The position numbers and the translations under genes are program-made. Under the pieces are notes generated by a model, which was not told the DNA's origin, did no database searches, and saw nothing but the letters and a program-made list of their open reading frames with translations. DNA of 64,000 bases. It comes from Armatimonadota bacterium. GTDB taxonomy: Bacteria > Armatimonadota > Fimbriimonadia > Fimbriimonadales > Fimbriimonadaceae. The stretch covers positions 82,018-146,017 of the forward strand of contig JANYCU010000051.1 of NCBI GenBank assembly GCA_025360125.1. Reading direction: 5' to 3'. Below, piece after piece: positions 25,669 through 33,406 of this stretch; the first letter of the stretch is position 1, and every line of letters starts with the position of its first letter.

Positions 25669-26204
25669 TGGCCTGGTGCAAGAAGCCCTTCTAGCCTCCG
25701 CAGTTCTTGTTCTTCTTCAAATGCTCTCTTCCTTAAGGTGTCAAGGTCATCCCGTTGACTCGCCATAAACTTCACCGGGCTCTCGAGATAATTTGCGTAA
25801 GCGGCCCCTGAAAGCACCCGAAATTCCCGCCCGCTGGCGATGATAACGCCATCTGCTTTGAAATCTAGTCCAGTCAGCTTCCTAAGGTCAGCCGGAATAC
25901 TTAATCGATTGGCACTGTCTACTTCGACTTGACGAGCGTTTGAGTAAATCGCAATGAAATACTCGGTCGCGTGCGCGTTGTCAGGAGAGAATCGCTTTTT
26001 AGCGTCGTTCTGGATCTTATTGAAAACCGTAGCCGGATAGAGTCGCATTACTTTGCTGACATCACAGACCAACATGACGTCGGTTCCGAGCGCATCGCGG
26101 ATTTCCTTTTGGAGAGCAATCCTGCCCTTATCATCTACTTTGACGGGCTCATGACGATTGACAAGCAAATCGAGATCTGGATCCCTTTTAATTTTTTCTG
26201 CCAT
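25665..26204 (-). CDS. mraZ: Transcriptional regulator MraZ
   Basis: MraZ is the conserved first gene of dcw clusters. Family members bind TGGGN repeats upstream of their own gene as ring-shaped oligomers. The 179-aa protein has two AbrB-like halves: VDDKGRIALQKEIRDAL, with MRLYPATVF, and VDSANRLSIPADLRKLTG. A charged C-terminal helix (about residues 148-175) is longer than in the E. coli protein. Autoregulation of the operon promoter at 26336-26365 is expected from the family. Confidence 0.93.
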   Translation of the reverse strand: MAEKIKRDPDLDLLVNRHEPVKVDDKGRIALQKEIRDALGTDVMLVCDVSKVMRLYPATVFNKIQNDAKKRFSPDNAHATEYFIAIYSNARQVEVDSANRLSIPADLRKLTGLDFKADGVIIASGREFRVLSGAAYANYLESPVKFMASQRDDLDTLRKRAFEEEQELRRLEGLLAPGQ

Positions 26205-26335
26205 CTTCGCCTACCCATCACTTTTGAAATTTGCGGGCAGGGGAGAACGCATCCTTGCGACCACCTGCCCTAAGTTTTTGAGTCAGCACCCCAGCCTTCT
26301 CAATCCGCCTCCAACACCCGGAGTTGAATGAGATG

Positions 26336-26365
26336 ATTGTACAGGGGCAAATTCCCACTGGTCAA
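26336..26365 (-). promoter_or_regulatory. Sigma70-type promoter of the dcw operon
   Basis: On the minus strand, TTGACC (-35, 26365-26360) and TACAAT (-10, 26341-26336) are separated by 18 bp. The spacer contains GTGGGA, a match to the TGGGN unit bound by MraZ; clean tandem boxes were not found. The transcript would start about 125 bp before mraZ. Confidence 0.75.
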
Positions 26366-26577
26366 CCCTTTTTTTCCACTTTTTTAAGAAATATTAAGCA
26401 ATTAGTGAGCTTTTACTAGTTAGTCTAGTTAATTTAACTACACACATGTATCTTTTTGTCTACTATTATGTGAATTCAAGACTCTCAATATCTTCGTTGA
26501 CACTCAATTTGAGGTGAAATTCGAACCCAAAAATTGACGATGTGGGAAATTTACCCATTCTATGGTCATTTACGCAT

Positions 26578-26609
26578 AAAAAAGCCGCCAGATATTCAAT
26601 CCGACGGCT
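26578..26609 (-). terminator. Rho-independent terminator after a 34-codon ORF
   Basis: On the minus strand, AGCCG...CGGCT encloses an 18-nt interior that can pair further (GGAT/ATAT C region) and is followed by six T. It lies about 25 bases after the stop of the small ORF at 26635-26739, which supports transcription in that direction. Confidence 0.7.
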
Positions 26610-26634
26610 AATAGCTGAAATCTTTGGCCTCGGC

Positions 26635-26739
26635 CTACAACAAGTGACGCCGCTCTTTCAAAGCTTGCTTAACCAAAGCTCCGACCGAAAGCGTTCCTGT
26701 CGCGATGACCGATATCGTTGCGAGAATTGTCCAAATCAT
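26635..26739 (-). CDS. Possible 34-aa single-helix membrane peptide
   Basis: This short ORF encodes a peptide starting MIWTILATISVIATGTLSVG, a plausible transmembrane helix, followed by a basic tail (KQALKERRH). GGAG lies about ten bases before the ATG, and a good terminator follows. It sits alone between the mraZ promoter and the methionine synthase gene, which are transcribed away from each other. No family is known to me. A small RNA from the same strand is an alternative. Confidence 0.45.
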   Translation of the reverse strand: MIWTILATISVIATGTLSVGALVKQALKERRHLL

Positions 26740-26850
26740 AGCTTTTCAGCTCCATACACCTAATTCCCTGAACCTTCATCAAAAACCCTGGTACCAACCC
26801 CAGAGTTCACAATCATAATAATATTTGTGGATTCATTGCTTTTGGAAGTC

Positions 26851-28767
26851 ATGTCAGAGCGAGTTGTCATCTACGACGGCGCGACGGGCACCCAATTTCA
26901 GGCGGCTGGGCTAACCGCCGATGACTTCGTGCTGGATCCATCCAAACTGACTGGCAAGCTCAAGGAAACCGCAGAGCGGCTCAACGGAACTTCCCTCGAA
27001 GGTTGTAACGAACTTTTGGTTGCCACTCGCCCCGATGTGGTCGAGGCGGTCCACGATTCGTACTATGCCGCAGGATCCGATCTTGGAGAAACGATCACCT
27101 TTGGTACCACATCCATTGTTCTCGCCGAGTACGACATTCCCGAACTGGTTTATGACCTCAGTGTCCTCAGCGCCCAAATTGCTCGCAAGAGTGCCGATAA
27201 GTTCTCAACAAAGGATAAGCCCCGATTTGTCGTTGGCGGAGTCGGGCCGGGTACCAAGCTCATCAGCCTCGGGCAAGCGACTTGGAAGGAAATGGAATCG
27301 ACCTACTGCGACGCCTATACTGGGCTCATCGTGGGCGGCTCTGACGCCCTCCTGGTCGAAACGACTCAAGACCTACTGATGGTCAAAGCTGCCATTGTTT
27401 CCGCCAACCGAGCCATGGCCGAAACGGGCAAAACACTTCCCCTCTTTGTCCAGGTAACCATGGAGCAAACCGGAACCATGCTCCTGGGCTCGGAAATTGG
27501 CGCCGCGCTCAACATGATCGAGTCATTCCCTAGCGTTACTGCTTTTGGCTTGAATTGCGCAACTGGTCCGGTCGAAATGGCTCAGCATGTCCGATTCTTG
27601 GGCCAAAACTCCACGCGGCCCATCGCGGTCCAACCAAACGCGGGTCTGCCAATGATGGAGAAGGGGAAAGCCGTCTACAAACTCACTCCCGAGGAACTCG
27701 TCCATCATCACACAGTTTTTGTGGAACAGTACGGCGTTGCGATGGCGGGCGGATGTTGCGGAACCACTCCCGCGCATATTAAGGCTCTCAGCGAAGCCCT
27801 CGGTGGACATAAGCACACTGCACCTGCGCATTGGATCAAGAAGCGCAACCTCTACTCTGGCTTTAATTTCGCGAACGACTCCGTCGAAAAAATGGAAGGG
27901 AAAAACTTGGTTGGTTGCTCCAGCCTGTACCAGTTCCAACCGTACCATCAAGACAGTTCAATGCTCATCGTTGGCGAAAAGACCAACGCCAACGGAAGCA
28001 AAGCCTTTCGTGATTTGCTCGCGACCGAAAACTGGGAAGGCCTCACGGAGCTCGCTCGAGAGTTAGAGGGCGAAGGTTCGCACGTGCTCGACGTTTGTGC
28101 GGCCTACGTGGGTCGGAACGAGGAACGCGACATGCAGCACCTCCTGAGCCACTACAATCGGCACATCACAGTTCCGATCATGATTGACTCCACCGAAGCC
28201 AATGTCATCGAAGTTGCCCTCCAAACCCTTGGCGGTAAGCCAATCGTCAATTCCATCAACTTTGAAGATGGCGAAGAGCGGACGAAGAAAGCCCTTGACC
28301 TTTGCAGCAAGTATGGGGCCGCGATTGTTGCCCTCACCATCGATGAAGAAGGCATGGCCAAGCCAGCCAAAAAGAAAATGGAAATCGTTGACCGGATTAT
28401 TGCCAAAACGCGAGAAGCCGGAATCGCTGATCACGACGTCTTCATTGATTGTTTGACCTTCACTTTAGGAAGCGGCGACGAGGAGTTTCGGGAAAGCGCG
28501 ATTGAAACCATTGAAGCAATTCGATTGCTGAAAGAGAAATATCCCATGGTCAATTCGATCCTTGGCGTCAGCAACGTAAGTTTCGGGCTCAAACCAGCCC
28601 TCCGCCAAGTGCTGAACAGCACGTTCTTGCATTATGCCCGCGAGGCAGGACTGACGTCAGCGATTGTGCATTTCAGCAAGATTCTGCCGGACACAAAGAT
28701 TGACACCGAGGTTTGGAAAATCGCGTCCGACTTGGTTTACAATCGTCGTGTATTTACCAACGCATAA
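26851..28767 (+). CDS. metH: Methionine synthase N-terminal half (Hcy and folate domains only)
   Basis: This 638-aa protein matches the first two modules of cobalamin-dependent methionine synthase. The homocysteine S-methyltransferase barrel starts at VIYDGATGTQFQ and keeps the zinc cysteines (GLNCATG and GGCCGTTP). The pterin-binding barrel starts at LIVGEKTNANGSKAF and has DVCAAYVGRNE, IDSTEANVIE and LGVSNVSFGL. The gene stops after DLVYNRR, where the cobalamin cap/B12 modules would begin. These are not encoded downstream, so the B12 half must be separate if the enzyme works. The ORF is open back to a GTG at 26827, but the ATG at 26851 matches family starts better. Confidence 0.88.
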   Translation: MSERVVIYDGATGTQFQAAGLTADDFVLDPSKLTGKLKETAERLNGTSLEGCNELLVATRPDVVEAVHDSYYAAGSDLGETITFGTTSIVLAEYDIPELVYDLSVLSAQIARKSADKFSTKDKPRFVVGGVGPGTKLISLGQATWKEMESTYCDAYTGLIVGGSDALLVETTQDLLMVKAAIVSANRAMAETGKTLPLFVQVTMEQTGTMLLGSEIGAALNMIESFPSVTAFGLNCATGPVEMAQHVRFLGQNSTRPIAVQPNAGLPMMEKGKAVYKLTPEELVHHHTVFVEQYGVAMAGGCCGTTPAHIKALSEALGGHKHTAPAHWIKKRNLYSGFNFANDSVEKMEGKNLVGCSSLYQFQPYHQDSSMLIVGEKTNANGSKAFRDLLATENWEGLTELARELEGEGSHVLDVCAAYVGRNEERDMQHLLSHYNRHITVPIMIDSTEANVIEVALQTLGGKPIVNSINFEDGEERTKKALDLCSKYGAAIVALTIDEEGMAKPAKKKMEIVDRIIAKTREAGIADHDVFIDCLTFTLGSGDEEFRESAIETIEAIRLLKEKYPMVNSILGVSNVSFGLKPALRQVLNSTFLHYAREAGLTSAIVHFSKILPDTKIDTEVWKIASDLVYNRRVFTNA

Positions 28768-28865
28768 TGTGACTCTTTTGGACTAGGTTTCAGACAAGCT
28801 TCCGCTATACTGAGGCTGTTTTTCGAGATCGAATCTATTGGATCGATCATTTTTTGGACTTTCTT

Positions 28866-29642
28866 ATGAAAACTCTATTCTTCGCAACATCCATTTTGGC
28901 TTTTGCAAGTTCGGCAAATGCAACGATTTACGTTTGGATCGACGGCCAGACCAACGACATTTCTGGTGGTACGTCATACAGCAATTACCTTGAAAACACC
29001 AACGTAATCTTGACGGACGACAAAGTCGTTCACAGCGGAGACCTCTCCAACGCAACATTTGGTTCGTCGAGTTCGATGGGCACCCTGAAGTCCTACGCAA
29101 ACGTAGACACAACCGCACTGAGCCTCCCATTTCTGCCCGAAGCCTGGTCACGAGCCCAATATCGAGATTCGATCACCGTCGGCGGCACTGGGCAAGTGAC
29201 CCTCAAATTCTCAATGCCAACATCGGGTACTTACAAACCAGGTAGCTACAATGCCCTCGAGTTGGCAACTTTGCAAGTGAGCACCGATGCTGGCGCGCTT
29301 TCCCAGCCGCTCATCGACTTCATCTATAAGTCAAGAATGAACAGCGGCGTACTGACCGTTGATAACGATTCAACTGTTGGCGAAATCACGGTTGATGCGG
29401 GAACAAAGATCTCCCTCGTTGGATACCTTACAACCAAGGCGACAACTAACCGACAAAATTCGTCTGCTCTGATGTCGGGCGTCGATTTCAGCCACACCTC
29501 AGAGTCGTTCATTGAGGTCATGACCCCCGGCGGAACATTGACTTCACAAAGTGGACACAACTACTCGCCCGTCCCTGAACCAGCATCGCTCGTCGTGCTT
29601 GGCCTCGGACTTGCTTTCTTTGTTCGACGACGAAAGGCCTAG
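28866..29642 (+). CDS. PEP-CTERM sorted exported protein
   Basis: This 258-aa secreted protein has a clear signal peptide (MKTLFFATSILAFASSANA) and a typical PEP-CTERM end: VPEPASLVVLGLGLAFF followed by VRRRKA. The middle is Ser/Thr/Gly-rich beta structure without a recognised domain. Such proteins are cut and anchored by an exosortase, not seen in this window, and often act at the surface or in extracellular polymer. A frame-compatible TTG lies 12 bases upstream of the chosen ATG. A strong terminator follows at 29661. Confidence 0.88.
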   Translation: MKTLFFATSILAFASSANATIYVWIDGQTNDISGGTSYSNYLENTNVILTDDKVVHSGDLSNATFGSSSSMGTLKSYANVDTTALSLPFLPEAWSRAQYRDSITVGGTGQVTLKFSMPTSGTYKPGSYNALELATLQVSTDAGALSQPLIDFIYKSRMNSGVLTVDNDSTVGEITVDAGTKISLVGYLTTKATTNRQNSSALMSGVDFSHTSESFIEVMTPGGTLTSQSGHNYSPVPEPASLVVLGLGLAFFVRRRKA

Positions 29643-29660
29643 TTCTCGATCTCTCAAAAT

Positions 29661-29687
29661 CCCGATCAGACATACCTGATCGGGTTT
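29661..29687 (+). terminator. Rho-independent terminator after the PEP-CTERM gene
   Basis: CCCGATCAG-ACATAC-CTGATCGGG is a perfect 9-bp stem followed by TTT and, five bases on, a TTTTT run. It closes the PEP-CTERM transcript about 20 bases after its stop. Confidence 0.85.
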
Positions 29688-29795
29688 CAGCTTTTTCTTC
29701 TCCACTACTTCTTTGCTACTTAGCTTCCCTGCTTCTTTGCTAACAGCTTCCCGGCTAACAGCTAATAGCTCTCCTTTCGGTATCCTAGACAAATC

Positions 29796-30500
29796 ATGTT
29801 TGCCAGTCTCACCGTGGCCCTTGTTATGTCTCAATCCGCCCTCAAAATCGAAGATGTGAAGCTCGGAACGGGCGAAGCAGTAAAGCTCTATGATGTCGTT
29901 GAAGCCGAATACACTGGCTCACTAACCAACGGAAAAGTCTTTGATTCGAACGTCGGTAAGAACGCTCCGTTTCACTTTCAGGTTGGAATTGGCAAGGTCA
30001 TCACTGGCTGGGATCAAGGATTTATCGGCATGAAAATGGGCGGCGAGCGCAACCTAACTATTCCGCCCGAACTTGCCTACGGCGATCGCGCGATGGGCGA
30101 CGCCATTCCCGCAAACTCGACTCTGAAGTTCTCTGTCAAGCTCCTCAAAGTTTTGCCCAGCGCAAAAATCACCATCGAAAAACCAGGAACGGGCGACCCA
30201 ATCAAGTTGACTCAGTTTATCGACTGCAAGATCAGCGTCAAGACATCAGCTGGCAAAGAACTTGCCGACCCAACGAAAGAATCAAAACTACAACTCAGCC
30301 GGGGAATGTTGCCCTGGATCAACCAGGCGGTTGGTGGCATCAAGGTTGGCGAGAAGCGAAAAGTCGTGATCAATTACGCAGTCGCCTATGGCGACAAAGG
30401 CTTCCCACCCGTCGATCAAGATGGACAGAAAGCTGGATCGCAAATTCCGCCAAAATCCGACCTTACCGTCGAAATCGAAGCGCTGAAGTTCAGCAACTAA
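29796..30500 (+). CDS. FKBP-type peptidyl-prolyl isomerase with two tandem FKBP domains
   Basis: The 234-aa protein holds two FKBP units. The first (about residues 14-115) looks catalytic: VKLYDVVEAEYTGSL, GKVFDSN, ITGWDQGFIGMKMGGERNL, IPPELAYGDRA and IPANSTLKFSVKLL. The second (about 120-234) keeps VGGIKVGEKRKVVI and YAVAYGDKGFPP but has diverged in the pocket and may be non-catalytic. The first residues are weakly hydrophobic; export is uncertain. The next gene starts 5 bp downstream, suggesting cotranscription with the Clp-N proteins and a shared folding role. Confidence 0.9.
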   Translation: MFASLTVALVMSQSALKIEDVKLGTGEAVKLYDVVEAEYTGSLTNGKVFDSNVGKNAPFHFQVGIGKVITGWDQGFIGMKMGGERNLTIPPELAYGDRAMGDAIPANSTLKFSVKLLKVLPSAKITIEKPGTGDPIKLTQFIDCKISVKTSAGKELADPTKESKLQLSRGMLPWINQAVGGIKVGEKRKVVINYAVAYGDKGFPPVDQDGQKAGSQIPPKSDLTVEIEALKFSN

Positions 30501-30505
30501 CCGTC

Positions 30506-31276
30506 ATGTGGCAGCGATTCAGTGAGCGAGCTCGAAAGGTTGTCTTCTACGCCCAAGAAGAGGCGCAATATTACGGTGACGGTTATGTCTCGACCGAGCA
30601 TCTTTTGCTTGGGTTGATGCGGGAAAAAGACAGCCTTGCGATCAGAATTCTCGAAAACTTGGAAGTCGACCCGACCAAGTTAGAACAAGACGTAAGAAGT
30701 CAACTACCAAAGGGCGACGCGAGACCTAATCAAGATATGACGCTAACCCCTCGGGCAAAGCGGGTAATTGATTGCGCTTACGACGAAGCTCGAAACTTGA
30801 ATAATAACTACATCGGCACCGAGCACCTCTTGCTGGGGCTTCTCCGGGAACATGACGGACTCGCTGGGCGAGTCCTGGAATCGAATGGAGTGTCCTTAGA
30901 GCAGACTCGCAAGACGACGATGGACATGCAAGACCCAGAACGGAATGTCGAATTCATTTCAAAACCAAATCCACACAAGCCACAAGATTGGCTTTACCAA
31001 ATGACCATGATGCGGGTGAAGGAATGGGCAACTTGGGGCAATCAGATCGGGGTCGGAGAATTCCCAATCGTCGATGAAATCGCCGATCTCCGCTCCACTC
31101 TCGAAAACTCAGTCTCGGCAATGGAACGAAACCTTTTGCTCGCCCTCTGCCTCGAAATCAGCGAAGGTGGCTCGCTCGAAGAGAGCGAGAACTGGAAAAA
31201 GCTCCGACTCACCAAGGATCAAGCCGACGCGATGGCGCAGATCGGAGCCGAGCTTCGGAAGCTGATGGAGTCATAG
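30506..31276 (+). CDS. Stand-alone Clp N-domain protein (ClpC-like)
   Basis: The 256-aa protein starts with the double Clp-N repeat of ClpC ATPases: WQRFSERARKVVFYAQEEA, then STEHLLLGLMRE, then LTPRAKRVIDCAYDEARNL and GTEHLLLGLLREHDGLAGRV. No Walker A or B motif follows. The remaining ~100 residues are helical and include a middle-domain-like region. It therefore cannot be an unfoldase by itself. It could be an adaptor or substrate-binding competitor for a ClpC encoded elsewhere (inference). A paralogue follows one base after the stop. Confidence 0.85.
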   Translation: MWQRFSERARKVVFYAQEEAQYYGDGYVSTEHLLLGLMREKDSLAIRILENLEVDPTKLEQDVRSQLPKGDARPNQDMTLTPRAKRVIDCAYDEARNLNNNYIGTEHLLLGLLREHDGLAGRVLESNGVSLEQTRKTTMDMQDPERNVEFISKPNPHKPQDWLYQMTMMRVKEWATWGNQIGVGEFPIVDEIADLRSTLENSVSAMERNLLLALCLEISEGGSLEESENWKKLRLTKDQADAMAQIGAELRKLMES

Positions 31277-31277
31277 C

Positions 31278-31775
31278 ATGTGGGACAGATTGACCCCCGG
31301 GGCCCAAGACTCAATACTCCGAACTAATGAAATTGCAGTCCAGTATAAGTCTCAATGGGTGAGTACGGAGCATCTGCTATTGGGTCTGTTGCACGAAGAC
31401 AAGTACACCTACGCAACATCACCAGGACAATTGAAAGTTATCCTGAGAACCGACAATTTTGATTTAGATTCTCCTGCCATAAGAGTTCTGGTTGCCCTTG
31501 GAGTCAATTTGCGACAGATGAAAGATGAATTAATTTCAAGTCTGATCCCAATTAATGAAAATGGAGAAACGGTGGAAAATCTTCAATTGTCGCAACGTGG
31601 AAAGCACGTCATAGATCTAGCCTATGATGAGGCAATGAGCTTAATGGCTAAGAGTATAGGGACGGAACACATCCTCCTTGGTCTCATTCGGGAGTATGAT
31701 GGCTTGGCCGCCCAAGTATTAAGAAAAGCCGGCCTTAATCTTGAAGGCGTGCGCGGTGCAATTGAGAGAAACTAG
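31278..31775 (+). CDS. Second stand-alone Clp N-domain protein
   Basis: This 165-aa paralogue of the preceding gene consists of the two Clp-N repeats only: WDRLTPGAQDSILRTNEIA, STEHLLLGLLHED, a 20-residue insertion, then LSQRGKHVIDLAYDEAM and GTEHILLGLIREYDGLAAQV. It has no ATPase domain. Its DNA is visibly more A/T-rich than the first copy (runs such as TTTTGATTTAGATTC). The pair is therefore unlikely to be a recent tandem duplication, and this copy may have a different history. Confidence 0.82.
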   Translation: MWDRLTPGAQDSILRTNEIAVQYKSQWVSTEHLLLGLLHEDKYTYATSPGQLKVILRTDNFDLDSPAIRVLVALGVNLRQMKDELISSLIPINENGETVENLQLSQRGKHVIDLAYDEAMSLMAKSIGTEHILLGLIREYDGLAAQVLRKAGLNLEGVRGAIERN

Positions 31776-32160
31776 GTCGCGATTGAAATTCACCGCGAGC
31801 TGAATCTTCACTTCAATCAAAAAGGTACTCCAATGAGCCCGGACGCTTCGGCGCCTAGTCGCCCAGTAAGTAAGTCAAAAAAGTAAAAGTCCGAGGAGCG
31901 ACGAACGCCCCAAACTTTCGAAAACATTGAAACCGCGACTAACACTCGATTGACACTGCAAAGCGTTGAACGTCCGGAACCTGGCCTGAAGGGCCAATAT
32001 ATGTCAGCCCAGTCTGGAGCTTCGCATTGCGAAGCGAAGGGCTGGGTAAGAAAGTCGATAAAGTAAAAGTCCAAGGAGCGACGAGCGCCCCAAACTGTCG
32101 AACTCATTAAAGTCGCGACCCGGCGATTATCGCCGCATCGAAAATTTGATCTGAAAAATC
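31776..32160. repeat. Repeat-rich gene-free region (80-nt direct repeat flanking a REP-like element)
   Basis: Two ~79-nt direct repeats start exactly 180 bp apart (31861-31939 and 32041-32119). They share AGTAAAAGTCC, AGGAGCGACGA, CGCCCCAAACT and CGCGAC. Between them lies REP-like copy 2 (31981-32047). The minus-strand ORF through here encodes the repeat twice (VWGARRS) and is judged spurious. The region separates convergent genes. Confidence 0.75.
31981..32047. repeat. REP-like dispersed element, copy 2
   Basis: GGCCTGAAGGGCC precedes ATGTCAGCCCAG, an apical arm containing GCTTCGC-ATT-GCGAAGC, then GGGCTGGGTAAGA. The outer parts match copies at 18658 and 59575, while the apical arm is different in each. 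Confidence 0.78.
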
Positions 32161-32697
32161 CTATTTATACGCATTCGCGCACAAAACCTGAACGCCGTGC
32201 GAAAAGCCGTAATTCACATCGACCTTCGAGAATCCAACATGCTGCAGCAAGTAGCAAAGCCGATGAGCTGTGTAGCCCCACTTATGGTACAAACCGTCGT
32301 TGTGCTGGTCACCCCAAAGGGACATTGAATAAAGCCCCCATCGGTGGTTCGTGTGATATTCGTTCGTCACATCGGTGTACATATTTGGCTCGGGAGCGCC
32401 AAGGAATTGCGCCGCGCACCAAGCAATATCTGGGACTTCGATATAGGCCATGCCGCCGGGCTTCAGCACACGCTGAATCTCGCGACACAAGGTTTCGCCG
32501 TCCTTAAATCCAAAATGTTCAAGCACGTGGCTAAGCAAGACTTCATCGGCCGCATCGTTATTAAACGGTAGAACCGGAAAATCGGCTTGGACAACAGACT
32601 GGTCGGCCGGGAACTTGTCAACATTCGTCCAACCTGGGCGAACGTCGCTACCACAGCCTAAATTGAGTCTGACAACGTCGATGGATTGCTGTACCAC
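32161..32697 (-). CDS. Class I SAM-dependent methyltransferase
   Basis: The 178-aa protein has a methyltransferase type-11 core: motif I LNLGCGSDVRPGWTNVD, motif II around VVQADFPVLPFNNDAADEVL with SHVLEHFG, and EIQRVLKPGGMAYIEVPD. The C-terminal part (GYTAHRLCYLLQHVGF) is like that of SAM methyltransferases in polysaccharide gene clusters. Substrate unknown. It may be expressed after the exported-protein gene upstream (39 bp away). Confidence 0.85.
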   Translation of the reverse strand: MVQQSIDVVRLNLGCGSDVRPGWTNVDKFPADQSVVQADFPVLPFNNDAADEVLLSHVLEHFGFKDGETLCREIQRVLKPGGMAYIEVPDIAWCAAQFLGAPEPNMYTDVTNEYHTNHRWGLYSMSLWGDQHNDGLYHKWGYTAHRLCYLLQHVGFSKVDVNYGFSHGVQVLCANAYK

Positions 32698-32736
32698 ACT
32701 AAGATTCTAGGTATTTTTACCAGGATCGTTAGGTCG

Positions 32737-33351
32737 CTATTTCAAAACGATGGACTTCGCCATCGCATCAAAAATTGGCTTTTGCGTCTTTTCCCGATCA
32801 AGCAGCGTCGTCATCGTACAAATATAGGCGTTGCTACCCTTTATCATCATGTAGCCAAAGATCTTAAAATTGATACTTACGCCCTCGCCCATCGAAACCG
32901 GAAGCTCGCCCCAATAGGACAAGGTTTTCCCCGCTGGAAGATCGATCACTTTCGAACCCGGATTCTTCATTCCGGTTTGCTTAAAGACCTCGGTGGCCAC
33001 GTCGGGATACAGGTCGGGAGTCAAACCCGAATCTTTAATTGTCGTCACGTTGATGTTGTTGAGCCCCTTGGACGCATCGCTGGCATAGTCAAACAAGTAA
33101 AGATCAAACTTATTCGCTGGTGCGTCGTACATCTTCGCCATCTTCGGGTTGTTCGCTTTGATCTTCTCAACCGCAGCTTTGCTTGATGCGTCATTGGGGT
33201 CGGCATTTCCCCACCCTTTTGGTGCAATGATCGAAAACTTCCCGTCCTTGGTGACAAATGGCTTCCAGTCGGTCGTCACAACCGCAGACTGTTGGGCACA
33301 TGCGCACGCGGTAACGGTGGCTAAAACGAAGATGGGCAGTTTTCGGTTCAT
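32737..33351 (-). CDS. Exported protein of unknown function
   Basis: This 204-aa protein has a signal peptide (MNRKLPIFVLATVTACACAQ) and a soluble domain beginning WKPFVTKDGKFSIIAPKGW. That opening is typical of PsbP/DUF1795-like folds (short beta strands with 'G.FS...P..W'). A later AGKTLSYWGEL and the end FDAMAKSIVLK fit the same pattern. Two Cys at the signal cleavage region leave a lipoprotein possible, but the lipobox is poor. Fold assignment is an inference from pattern only. Confidence 0.65.
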   Translation of the reverse strand: MNRKLPIFVLATVTACACAQQSAVVTTDWKPFVTKDGKFSIIAPKGWGNADPNDASSKAAVEKIKANNPKMAKMYDAPANKFDLYLFDYASDASKGLNNINVTTIKDSGLTPDLYPDVATEVFKQTGMKNPGSKVIDLPAGKTLSYWGELPVSMGEGVSINFKIFGYMMIKGSNAYICTMTTLLDREKTQKPIFDAMAKSIVLK

Positions 33352-33406
33352 TTCAATCCTTTTCGATGAGACTCATATATACAGACGAGGAAATGGCTCA
33401 ATGGCT

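Noticed and set aside
31817..32107. Minus-strand ORF of 96 codons between convergent genes
   Set aside because: Encodes the two direct repeats and the REP-like element; no independent coding evidence.
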